Shown piece by piece: positions 1 through 6,971 of a stretch of 11,736 nt of DNA. The stretch spans positions 1-11,736 of the forward strand of contig CAYOEZ010000158.1 in the NCBI GenBank assembly GCA_964402955.1. Direction: 5' to 3'. Within the stretch, counting starts at the first letter, position 1; the number at the start of each line of letters is the position of its first letter. Source of the DNA: CAYOEZ01 sp964402955 (GTDB lineage: Bacteria; Chloroflexota; DTOL01; DAOUCN01). The notes under the pieces are model-generated. The model did no database searches. It worked only from the letters and a program-made list of their open reading frames with translations, and had not been told where the DNA came from. The translations under genes and the position numbers were made by a program.

Positions 1-839
1 GGTGGGATGTGCTGGTGGACTGTGCTGCCTTTGTTCCCAGCAACTGCCTCGACCGGAGCCGCTGGCGCCCCGTTTTTGTGCCGATTTCGTTCTATAAGAT
101 GTTTGGCTATCCGACGGGCGCAGGCTGCCTTATCGCCCGCCGCACGGCGCTCGGCAAGCTGAAGCGCCCCTGGTTTGCAGGCGGCACCATCACGATCGCA
201 TCCGTTCTTGGCGATGGTCACTACCTGGCGCTGCCCCCGGCCGGCTTCGAAGACGGGACGTGTAACTATCTCAATCTGCCCGCCGTCGAAATCGGGCTGC
301 GCCATATCGCCTCGATTGGCATTGACATGATTCACGAACGCGTGCGCTGTCTGACCGGCTGGCTGCTCGATAGCCTGACGGCGATGAAGCACAGCAACGG
401 GCAGCCGCTCGTGCGCGTGCACGGCCCGGCTACCGTCGACCGGCGCGGCGGCGCCATTTCGGGCAACTATCTGGACATAAATAGTCAGGTCATCGACGCG
501 CGCCGCATCGAGGAGTTGGCCGGAAGAGCGAAGATCTCGCTGCGCACGGGCTGCTTCTGCAATCCGGGCGCGGGAGAGACGGCGCTCGGGCTGACGAAAG
601 CCGAGATGCGGGCTCTGTTTGGCCGCAAGAATGCGATGTCTTTCGACGAGATGACTGCTTTTGTGAAGGCGAACTACGGCAAGACAGCCAACGCTGTACG
701 AATCTCGGTCGGCCTGGCCAGCAATTTTACCGACGTGCATCGTTTCCTTGTCTTTGTGGCGGGCTTCGTTGACAAAACCCTGGCAGACATCGGCGACGTG
801 GAAGCGCCGGGCTACCGACCAGCACCCGATCAGCCGTGA
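1..839 (+). CDS. Class V aminotransferase / molybdenum-cofactor-sulfurase-like protein, 5' end missing
   Basis: Partial PLP-dependent fold-type I enzyme. The open frame continues off the left edge (codons start at position 3), so the GTG at 9 is internal and about 278 C-terminal residues are seen. The segment WDVLVDCAAF supplies the Asp that contacts the PLP pyridine nitrogen, and SFYKMFGYPTG holds the PLP-binding Lys (codon at 96). Further on, RTGCFCNPGAGE (codons 543-578) resembles the Cys motif of eukaryotic MoCo sulfurases, which carries the persulfide Cys there. Family knowledge therefore suggests cysteine desulfurase or sulfur-transfer chemistry, but bacterial homologues of this type are mostly uncharacterised and a lyase or aminotransferase role is possible. 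It lies 69 bases upstream of the SDR gene on the same strand and may be the head, or an inner gene, of the operon. The class is secure; the function is not. Confidence 0.85.
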   Translation, partial: WDVLVDCAAFVPSNCLDRSRWRPVFVPISFYKMFGYPTGAGCLIARRTALGKLKRPWFAGGTITIASVLGDGHYLALPPAGFEDGTCNYLNLPAVEIGLRHIASIGIDMIHERVRCLTGWLLDSLTAMKHSNGQPLVRVHGPATVDRRGGAISGNYLDINSQVIDARRIEELAGRAKISLRTGCFCNPGAGETALGLTKAEMRALFGRKNAMSFDEMTAFVKANYGKTANAVRISVGLASNFTDVHRFLVFVAGFVDKTLADIGDVEAPGYRPAPDQP

Positions 840-908
840 ACAGCGCGGGCGCAATTGCTGCAAGATGGACGCCCCGCGACCAAACTATAGCACAAGGAGA
901 TCACACCG

Positions 909-1685
909 ATGAACATCCCGTCTTTCCGCCTCGATGGGCGTGTTGCACTCATCACCGGCGCCGGCAGCGGCATGGGCAAGGCCTTTGCCATTGCTTTTGC
1001 GCAGGCCGGCGCCGACGTGGCCGTCACCGAGCTTCCGGGCAAGGAAGAATGGGCCGAGGCAACCGCGGCCGAGGTGCGCGCCGCCGGCCGCCGTGCGCTC
1101 GTCATTCCTCTGGATGTCTGCCGCTTGCCCATGATCCAGGCCATGGTCGATCGTGTTGTCGGCGAGTGGGGCCAGATCGACATTGCGGTGAACAACGCCG
1201 GCATGAATGTGCGCAGAATGGCGGTCGACGTCACGGAAGACGACTGGGACAGGGTTCTGGACATCGATCTGAAGGGTGTTTTTTTCTGCGCCCAGGCCGT
1301 GGGCAAGCACATGATCGCCCGCGGCCAGGGTGGCAAGATCGTGAACATGTCCTCACAGATTGGCCTGGTTGCCTATCATTCGCGTATCGCCTATTGCTGC
1401 GCCAAGGCCGGCGTCATCAACATGACGCGCGTGCTGGCGTATGAGTGGGCAAAGTACAAGATCAACGTCAACGCCGTGGCGCCGACGTTTGTCAACACGC
1501 CATTTGTGGCAAAGCTCCTGCAGGAAGATGCTGAGCTACGGCAGGATGTGATCAGCCGCATCCCGCTGGGCCGGGTTGCCGAGCCTGAGGACGTCATCGG
1601 CGCTGTGGTCTATCTGTCCAGCCCTGCCTCGGACATGGTCACGGGGCACACGTTACTCGTCGATGGCGGCTGGACTGCTGTGTAG
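909..1685 (+). CDS. SDR-family NAD(P)-dependent oxidoreductase
   Basis: Classical short-chain dehydrogenase of 258 residues, the usual length for the family, soluble and cytoplasmic. Visible motifs: cofactor loop TGAGSGMG (16-23), NNAG (95-98), catalytic Ser149, and Tyr162/Lys166 in YCCAK. The C-terminal LVDGGW is typical of the FabG/gluconate-5-dehydrogenase-like branch. Such enzymes oxidise or reduce a hydroxyl/keto group on sugars, polyols or keto acids. The start is set by AAGGAG at 894-899, nine bases before the ATG. The transketolase pair follows after 32 bases, so a role in preparing a keto-sugar for transketolase cleavage is a reasonable inference. The substrate is unknown. Residue 41 is Glu near the end of the second strand, where an acidic residue usually favours NAD over NADP. 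Confidence 0.93.
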   Translation: MNIPSFRLDGRVALITGAGSGMGKAFAIAFAQAGADVAVTELPGKEEWAEATAAEVRAAGRRALVIPLDVCRLPMIQAMVDRVVGEWGQIDIAVNNAGMNVRRMAVDVTEDDWDRVLDIDLKGVFFCAQAVGKHMIARGQGGKIVNMSSQIGLVAYHSRIAYCCAKAGVINMTRVLAYEWAKYKINVNAVAPTFVNTPFVAKLLQEDAELRQDVISRIPLGRVAEPEDVIGAVVYLSSPASDMVTGHTLLVDGGWTAV

Positions 1686-1717
1686 GTGAAACAACGAACT
1701 GACCGGAGGAGAGAAAC

Positions 1718-2560
1718 ATGACTGACGTCAAGCAACTGACGCTGCGAGCGGCAGAGATGCGGCTGCAGATGGTGCGCATGATGGGCCCCAACAAGGCGCA
1801 CCATTTCGGCGGTTCGCTTTCTGCCGCCGATCTCGTGACGGCCCTTTATTTCTACAAGATGCGCTATGATCCGACCAACCCCGCCTGGCCTGAGCGCGAT
1901 CGCTTCCTGATCAGCAAGGGCCATTCCGTACCTGCGCAGTACGTGGCGCTGGCCATGCGCGGCGTCTTTCCCATGGAAGAGCTGGCCACGCTGAAGAAGC
2001 TGGGCAGCAGGTTGCAGGGCCATCCGGCGATGCAGCACACGCCAGGTCTGGAAGGCTGCACCGGCTCGCTGGGCCAGGGGCTGTCGTTTGCCAACGGCAT
2101 GGCCATGGCCGGCCGTCTGCACAAACTCGACTATCATGTCTACTGTCTGATTGGCGACGGGGAGATGCACGAGGGGCAAGTCTGGGAAGCGATGATGACC
2201 ACGCCACACAACAAGCTGACCAACCTGACGGCCATCGTTGACCAGAACGGACTGAAGGCAATGGATGCTGTCGCCTGCGGCAAATCGCTGCAGCCCCTGG
2301 CCGCCCGCTGGACCGACTTTGGCTGGCTGGCGCGCGAGATCGACGGTCACAACATGCAGCAGGTCTGTGACGCACTCGACTGGGCGACGGCGCAGACGAG
2401 TGCTCCCGCCGTGATCATCGCCCATACCGTCAAGGGCAAGGGCATATCGTTTACGGAGAACCAGGCAGGTTTCCACAACGCGGCGCTCACCGATGAGCAA
2501 TACGCTAAGGCCGTAGCCGAACTGGAAGCTCATGTCAGGGAACTGAAGGAGGCTGCCTGA
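1718..2560 (+). CDS. Transketolase, N-terminal (TPP-binding) subunit
   Basis: N-terminal half of a two-gene transketolase, 280 residues, matching the usual length of the split subunit. The thiamine-diphosphate/metal motif starts at GDGE (146-149), continues as MHEGQVWEAMM and ends near NKLTNL, with DQN at 175-177. His29 (HHFGGSLS), His69 (KGH) and His102 (GHP) match conserved active-site histidines. It would bind TPP and Mg2+ and work as a heterotetramer with the next gene product, moving a C2 ketol unit between sugars. GGAGGAG at 1705-1711 precedes the ATG by six bases. Split transketolases occur in central metabolism but also as dedicated enzymes, for example for apulose 4-phosphate and for sulfosugars. 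The catabolic neighbours here favour a dedicated role (inference). Confidence 0.95.
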   Translation: MTDVKQLTLRAAEMRLQMVRMMGPNKAHHFGGSLSAADLVTALYFYKMRYDPTNPAWPERDRFLISKGHSVPAQYVALAMRGVFPMEELATLKKLGSRLQGHPAMQHTPGLEGCTGSLGQGLSFANGMAMAGRLHKLDYHVYCLIGDGEMHEGQVWEAMMTTPHNKLTNLTAIVDQNGLKAMDAVACGKSLQPLAARWTDFGWLAREIDGHNMQQVCDALDWATAQTSAPAVIIAHTVKGKGISFTENQAGFHNAALTDEQYAKAVAELEAHVRELKEAA

Positions 2561-3498
2561 TGGAACGTGTTGAAACGCGTATGGTCTATGGCGACGCACT
2601 GGCCGACCTCGGCAAGGAGCGCGCAGACATCGTTGTCCTCGATGCGGATCTCTACAAGTCAACCCGCAGCGTTGTTTTCGGGCAGCAGTTTCCGGACCGT
2701 TTCTTTGACATGGGTATCGCCGAGCAGGACATGCTAAGCACCGCGGCCGGATTGGCAGCAAGCGGCTTCGTTCCCTACACCAACTCATTTGCGCTGTTCA
2801 TCACGGCGCGCTGCTACGATCAGATTCGTGTGCAGATCGCCTATCCGTCGCTGCCGGTCAAGATCGTCGGATCCTCGGCCGGCCTGACGCAAGGACCTGA
2901 CGGCGCAAGCCACCAGTCGCTCGAAGATGTGACGCTAATGCGCGGCCTGCCCAACATGACCGTCGTTGTGCCGGCTGATGAGATCGAGACGCGCCAGGCC
3001 ACCTCCGCTATCGCCGATGTACCGGGGCCGGTCTACTTCCGGCTGGGCCGCTATCCGACGCCCAGGGTGTTTGGAGCGGACTACCAGTTCAAAGTCGGCA
3101 AGAACACGATGCTGCGCGAGGGCAAGGACATAACCATCTTTGCCTGTGGCCACATGACGGCGAAAGCTCTGGAAGCCGCCGACTGGCTGGCGAAAGATCG
3201 TATCGAGGCGCGTGTCGTCAACGTCTCGACCATCAAGCCGCTGGACGTCGCCGGCGTGTTGTCTGCGGCCAAAGATGTGCAACGGGTCTTTACCGTGGAA
3301 GAGCACAACATTATCGGCGGCCTGGGCAGCGCGGTGGCGGAGACGCTTTCAGAAGAGGCGCGCGTTCCTTTGACCCGCATCGGTGTGCGCGACCAATTCG
3401 GCGAGTCCGGTCTGGCCGACGAGTTGCTGGAGAAGTACGGCCTGCAGGGCTCGGGCATCTACAAGAGCGTCATGGCGGCGTTGCGCACAAAGAAATAG
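2560..3498 (+). CDS. Transketolase, C-terminal (Pyr/TKC) subunit
   Basis: Partner subunit of the preceding gene, 312 residues. It has the pyrimidine-binding domain, with catalytic Glu55 in GIAEQDM, and the substrate-contacting stretch GPDGASHQS with His118. The C-terminal transketolase domain follows from about residue 180. The Glu activates the aminopyrimidine of TPP bound by the other subunit. Its ATG overlaps the stop of the N-subunit by one base (TGATG), and AAGGAGG lies inside the end of the upstream gene, which indicates translational coupling and equal amounts of both subunits. A hairpin lies just after the stop. The protein resembles 1-deoxyxylulose-5-phosphate synthase and pyruvate dehydrogenase E1 beta in fold, but the pairing with a transketolase N-subunit decides the call. 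Confidence 0.95.
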   Translation: MERVETRMVYGDALADLGKERADIVVLDADLYKSTRSVVFGQQFPDRFFDMGIAEQDMLSTAAGLAASGFVPYTNSFALFITARCYDQIRVQIAYPSLPVKIVGSSAGLTQGPDGASHQSLEDVTLMRGLPNMTVVVPADEIETRQATSAIADVPGPVYFRLGRYPTPRVFGADYQFKVGKNTMLREGKDITIFACGHMTAKALEAADWLAKDRIEARVVNVSTIKPLDVAGVLSAAKDVQRVFTVEEHNIIGGLGSAVAETLSEEARVPLTRIGVRDQFGESGLADELLEKYGLQGSGIYKSVMAALRTKK

Positions 3499-3511
3499 AT
3501 AGGCGATCAGA

Positions 3512-3538
3512 CGTCCGACGTCGCTAAAACGTCGGACG
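3512..3538 (+). terminator. Intra-operon hairpin (attenuator or RNA-processing site)
   Basis: Perfect 10-base inverted repeat, CGTCCGACGT and ACGTCGGACG, with a 7-base loop CGCTAAA, 13 bases after the transketolase C-subunit stop. The sequence after it is AATCTTACAGG, with no run of T, so it is not a good intrinsic terminator. The next ribosome-binding site begins nine bases later. It more likely sets the ratio of upstream to downstream message by partial termination or by protecting a processed 3' end (inference). Confidence 0.6.
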
Positions 3539-3557
3539 AATCTTACAGGAGGCGTTT

Positions 3558-5582
3558 GTGGCCATTCTTCCTTTTCGCCAGGTCCATTTGGACTTCCATA
3601 CATCCCCCGACATTCCCGATGTCGGCATTGACTTTGACGCAGCCCAGTTTGTCCGCACGCTGAAAGCGGCGGCGGTCAATTCGGTCACTATCTTCGCCCG
3701 CTGCCACCACGGGCTGAGCTACTATCCCACCAAAGTCGGAACCGCTCACCCCTCGCTCAGGCGCGATCTGTTGGGCGAGATGATCGAGGCCTGCCACAAA
3801 GAGGGCATTCAGGCGCCGATCTACCTGACGGTCGTCTGGGATGAGGATGCGGGCACAAAGCACCCGGAGTGGCGGCAGGTTGACCCCAGCGGCGCGCTGG
3901 TAGGACGGCCGCCCTTCAGCAAGGAATGGGGCTGGAAGTGGCTGTGTATGAACTCGCCCTATTCCGACTACATGGCGGCGCAGACGCAGGAGCTATGCAG
4001 TCTCTACCCCGTTGACGGCGTCTTCTACGATATCGTGATGCAGAATGACCCCGGTTGTGTGTGCACCAATTGTCTGACGAGCATGAAGAAACTGGGGCTC
4101 GATCCAGCCTCTGACGCTGACTTGCAGAAGCATACGCTGATCGTCGCTCGCGCCTTTATGCGACGCATGACAGGCATCGTGCACGCAAGCCATCCGCAGG
4201 CGCGCGTCTTCTACAATTCGCGCATGCGGCTCGATCCCAACCCGGAGACGGGCGTCAAGGGTGAGGCCGACGCGTACACGCACTGGGAGATCGAGTCGCT
4301 GCCCTCGGGCGGGTGGGGCTACGACCATTTCCCCCTGTTTGCTCGCTACTTCCAGACAACCGGCAAGGAATTCATCGGCATGACCGGGCGGTTTCATCTG
4401 TCCTGGGCCGACTTCGGTGGCATGAAGAACCAGCCGGCGTTAGAGTATGAGTGTTTCCGCCACCTCGCCCTGGGCGCGGGCAACAGCATCGGCGACCAGT
4501 TGCACCCGCGCGGGCAGATCGATCAGCCGACGTATGACTTAATCGGCAGCGTCTATCGCCAGGTGGAAGCCGTCGAGCCGTGGTGCGCGGATGCGCAACC
4601 GCTGGCCGATATCGGCCTGCTCATTCCGGGCGACTTCCCGCGCAAGGGTGAAAGCCGCACGCGCGAGACGCTGGAAGGCGCCATGCACATGCTGACGGAG
4701 GGCGGCCATCAGTTCCAGATCATCGACACGGCGACCGACCTCAGCCGCTATCGTGTCATCATCGCCCCGGACGACGCTGTGCTGACGGCTGATCTGGCAG
4801 CACACGTCAGGGATTACCTGGCGCAGGGCGGCGCTCTACTCCTCTCAGCGCGCTCCGGCCTGAAACTGGACGAGAGCGGCTTCGCGTTGGATGAGATTGG
4901 CCTCGACTACGGCGGCCCGGCCGCCTACGCGCCCAATTACTTCCACATCACCGCCGCCACAGACGCACAAATCGCCTGCGGCATTCCCGCAACCGACTAT
5001 GTCATGTATGAGCAGGGCTGCAAGGTGACGCAGCGCGCGGGCACGGAGATGCTGGTCGAAGAGGGTATCCCGTACTTCAACCGCACTTGGGAGCATTTCT
5101 GCTCGCACCAGCACACGCCCTATGACCGGCCCAGCGGTTTGCCGATGGTGACGAAGCGCGGCAAGGTAGTCTACTTCGCCAGCCCCATCTTCCACACCTA
5201 CCGCATCTTTGGCAATCATGTCTACAAGGCGCTGTTCCTCAATGCGCTGAACATGCTCCTGCCTGCTCCGCTTGTGCGCACGAGTCTGCCGAGCGCAGGC
5301 GAAGTGACCGTGCTCGAGCAGGCGGCCGGCTTGCATCCGTCGCGGCTCATCTGCCACCTGCTGCACTACACGCCGCAGCGGCGCTCTGCGAGAGTCGAGA
5401 TCATCGAGAATGTGGTGCCGCTCTTCGACGTCAGCGTGGCCGTGCGCTGCGACTTCAAGCCGGCGCGTGTCTACCTTGCCCCGCAGCTAGAGACGCTGCC
5501 CTTCGCCTATGACGGGAGCTACGTGCGCTGCCGCGTGCCGAGGATAGATGGACATCAGTTGCTGGTCGTCGAGGCGGGCTGA
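3558..5582 (+). CDS. Hypothetical glycoside hydrolase (GHL6-like TIM barrel with GH42-type trimerisation-like domain)
   Basis: 674-residue protein with no signal peptide, so probably cytoplasmic. Residues 1 to about 340 form a (beta/alpha)8-barrel like the hypothetical glycosyl hydrolase 6 family. They open with FRQVHLDFHTS and include FARCHHG (46-52), YYPTKVG and GVFYDIV (154-160), whose Asp158 sits at a barrel-strand end where catalytic acids usually lie. THWEIESLPSGGWGYDHF (241-258) supplies further acids. C167, C169 and C172 form CxCxxC, possibly a metal site as in some GH42 enzymes. Residues from about 345 to 575 look like the Rossmann-like trimerisation domain of GH42 beta-galactosidases, and a beta-rich tail follows. 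The start is GTG, set by AGGAGG at 3547-3552. The substrate is unknown. Intracellular cleavage of an imported oligosaccharide or glycoside is the simplest inference. The family call is moderately sure. Confidence 0.8.
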   Translation: MAILPFRQVHLDFHTSPDIPDVGIDFDAAQFVRTLKAAAVNSVTIFARCHHGLSYYPTKVGTAHPSLRRDLLGEMIEACHKEGIQAPIYLTVVWDEDAGTKHPEWRQVDPSGALVGRPPFSKEWGWKWLCMNSPYSDYMAAQTQELCSLYPVDGVFYDIVMQNDPGCVCTNCLTSMKKLGLDPASDADLQKHTLIVARAFMRRMTGIVHASHPQARVFYNSRMRLDPNPETGVKGEADAYTHWEIESLPSGGWGYDHFPLFARYFQTTGKEFIGMTGRFHLSWADFGGMKNQPALEYECFRHLALGAGNSIGDQLHPRGQIDQPTYDLIGSVYRQVEAVEPWCADAQPLADIGLLIPGDFPRKGESRTRETLEGAMHMLTEGGHQFQIIDTATDLSRYRVIIAPDDAVLTADLAAHVRDYLAQGGALLLSARSGLKLDESGFALDEIGLDYGGPAAYAPNYFHITAATDAQIACGIPATDYVMYEQGCKVTQRAGTEMLVEEGIPYFNRTWEHFCSHQHTPYDRPSGLPMVTKRGKVVYFASPIFHTYRIFGNHVYKALFLNALNMLLPAPLVRTSLPSAGEVTVLEQAAGLHPSRLICHLLHYTPQRRSARVEIIENVVPLFDVSVAVRCDFKPARVYLAPQLETLPFAYDGSYVRCRVPRIDGHQLLVVEAG

Positions 5583-5603
5583 GTCTAAACAGGAGGATGC
5601 ACC

Positions 5604-6587
5604 ATGGCGATGTCATCTTATGAGGTCGTGCGCCGGGCCATCGAGTTCGACAATCCGGATCGCCTGCCCATGCGCTTCAGTTCGCTCGGCCAGAGCGATG
5701 TGCAGACGGTGAAATGGAACCAGATCGGCACGGGCGATCACGCCTACCGCGAGACGCTCGATGAGTGGGGCTGCATGTGGCAGCGTTCTGAGGCCAAGAA
5801 TATGGGCCAGGTCAAGGGCCATCCCTTGCAGAACTGGGCGGCGCTCGACCACTACCGCTGGCCCGATGCTGACGATGCGCGTTTCTACGAGGGGATGGAA
5901 GCCAGGTTCGCCGGTTCGGAGGGCAGATACGTCACAACCGACATCTTCATGCTGCTCTTCGAGCGCATGCACTCGCTGCACGGGTTTGAGGAAACGCTGA
6001 CCGATCTCTACGTCGAGCGTGAGCGCATCGAGATGCTGGCTGATCGCATCGTCGAGTTCGATCTTGGCATTATGCGCCAGACAGCCGACCGCTTTCCCGG
6101 CCGCATTCACGGCTTTGCGTTTACCGATGACTGGGGCAGCGAGAACGCAACGCTTGTCAGCCCCAGGCTGTGGGACGAGTTCTTCAGGCCGCGTTACAAG
6201 CGCATCTTTGATGCCGCGCACAGCTACGGCTGGCACGTGTGGATGCACTCCTGTGGCAAGGTCAACGCCATCATCGACAGCCTGATTGCGATCGGCCTCA
6301 ACGTGCTCAACTTGCAGCAGCCGCGCGCCCTGGGTATCGAGGAGATCGGCAAGCAGGCGCGCGGGCGCATTTGTTTCGAGTCGCTGTGCGATATCCAGGC
6401 GACGCTGCCGTGGAAGGGCGAGGATGAGATCAGAGAGGAGGCGCGCTTGCTGCTCGACGAGTGGGCGACGCCGCGCGGGGGCTTCATCCTGTCGGACTAC
6501 GGCGACGGCGAGGCAATCGGGGTGCCGATAGAGAAGAAGAAGATTATGCTTGATGCGTTCATGAAGGCTGATAGGTGGAGGCGCTGA
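5604..6587 (+). CDS. Uroporphyrinogen decarboxylase-fold protein (methyltransferase-like paralogue)
   Basis: 327 residues with the UroD/MtaA fold. It starts with YEVVRRAIEFDNPDRLP, typical of non-haem UroD paralogues, and carries TDDWGSE (174-180), the phrase SPRLWDEFFRPRYKRI, and HSCGKV with His215 and Cys217. In MtaA-type corrinoid:thiol methyltransferases an HxC plus a later Cys bind the catalytic zinc. Here the C-terminal strand reads GGFILSDYGDGEAIGV with no Cys, so the canonical third ligand is missing. No corrinoid protein or reactivase is visible nearby. AGGAGG at 5591-5596 fixes the ATG, 21 bases after the glycosidase stop, so it is almost surely co-transcribed. A true HemE is unlikely given the catabolic setting. 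Methyl transfer from a methylated sugar, or a decarboxylation, are candidate roles (inference). Confidence 0.85.
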   Translation: MAMSSYEVVRRAIEFDNPDRLPMRFSSLGQSDVQTVKWNQIGTGDHAYRETLDEWGCMWQRSEAKNMGQVKGHPLQNWAALDHYRWPDADDARFYEGMEARFAGSEGRYVTTDIFMLLFERMHSLHGFEETLTDLYVERERIEMLADRIVEFDLGIMRQTADRFPGRIHGFAFTDDWGSENATLVSPRLWDEFFRPRYKRIFDAAHSYGWHVWMHSCGKVNAIIDSLIAIGLNVLNLQQPRALGIEEIGKQARGRICFESLCDIQATLPWKGEDEIREEARLLLDEWATPRGGFILSDYGDGEAIGVPIEKKKIMLDAFMKADRWRR

Positions 6588-6592
6588 CGCTA

Positions 6593-6609
6593 GCGACGGT
6601 CACCGTTGC
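6593..6609. repeat. Short dyad just after the UroD-like gene
   Basis: Near-perfect palindrome centred on C6601 (ACGGT-C-ACCGT, extended by CG pairs and one G-T mismatch), five bases after the end of the UroD-like gene. The loop is too tight for a classic terminator and no T-run follows. It may be an operator or a weak 3' structure. Confidence 0.35.
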
Positions 6610-6643
6610 GGTAGTGCGCCTGATTCCGGGTGCACTTCCTGGC

Positions 6644-6657
6644 CCATGTCGACATGG
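6644..6657. promoter_or_regulatory. 14-bp perfect palindrome upstream of the toxin-locus promoter
   Basis: CCATGTCGACATGG is fully self-complementary and ends 21 bases before the -35 element of the promoter at 6679-6707. A palindrome of this size near a toxin-antitoxin promoter could be an operator for the antitoxin or complex (inference). No second copy was seen in the window. Confidence 0.4.
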
Positions 6658-6678
6658 CGGTTACTCAGTATTTTTCAC

Positions 6679-6707
6679 TTGCAGGGATGGTCCAAACCTG
6701 TTAGAAT
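6679..6707 (+). promoter_or_regulatory. Sigma70-like promoter for the toxin-antitoxin remnant
   Basis: TTGCAG at 6679-6684 and TAGAAT at 6702-6707 are separated by 17 bases. The -10 matches the consensus at five of six positions; the -35 matches mainly in TTG. The predicted transcript would start near 6714, about 45 bases before the ATG at 6759. Confidence 0.5.
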
Positions 6708-6758
6708 GAGTACGCACGCTGGATTGGATGCCTGTGACTGGCAGGACTGGAGATACAA

Positions 6759-6971
6759 ATGGCATATCGCCAAATGAAGCATGTTGTGCGAAGACCGCTT
6801 CCCACAGGGCCTGAACCAGAGCCGCTCAATCGGGTGCACCAAATCGTTGCTCAGATCGCAGAGGAGTGGCTTCCCTACGCGACGCGTCCCGGGCAAGTAT
6901 CTATGACCGGGCAGCTTCTGCAGGATCGCGCCGAGGAGAGTGCTCATGAAGAAGAAGGTCTACATTCTTGA
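6759..6971 (+). CDS. Unknown 70-residue ORF in the antitoxin position
   Basis: Small charged ORF I do not recognise. It has no clear AbrB, ribbon-helix-helix or Phd/YefM motif. The end (QDRAEESAHEEEG) is acidic and probably helical, as in many antitoxin tails. It starts 51 bases after a promoter-like sequence, with a weak TGGAG ahead of the ATG, and overlaps the start of the PIN-domain reading frame by 26 bases. That is the usual antitoxin-toxin arrangement. Codon choice is less GC-biased than in the neighbouring operon. It could be a genuine antitoxin, a decayed one, or a chance frame upstream of the PIN gene. Confidence 0.4.
   Translation: MAYRQMKHVVRRPLPTGPEPEPLNRVHQIVAQIAEEWLPYATRPGQVSMTGQLLQDRAEESAHEEEGLHS

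Noticed and set aside
881..899. TATAGC as a promoter -10 for the SDR gene
   Set aside because: No acceptable -35 at 16-18 bases, and it abuts the ribosome-binding site; chance AT-rich patch more likely.
836..1444. 202-residue + strand ORF overlapping the SDR gene
   Set aside because: Out of frame with the clearly supported SDR and rich in Arg, Gly and His, as expected of a GC-rich shadow frame.
1610..2788. 392-residue ORF on the minus strand across the SDR and transketolase genes
   Set aside because: Rich in Arg, His and Gln and antisense to two well-supported genes; no family resemblance.
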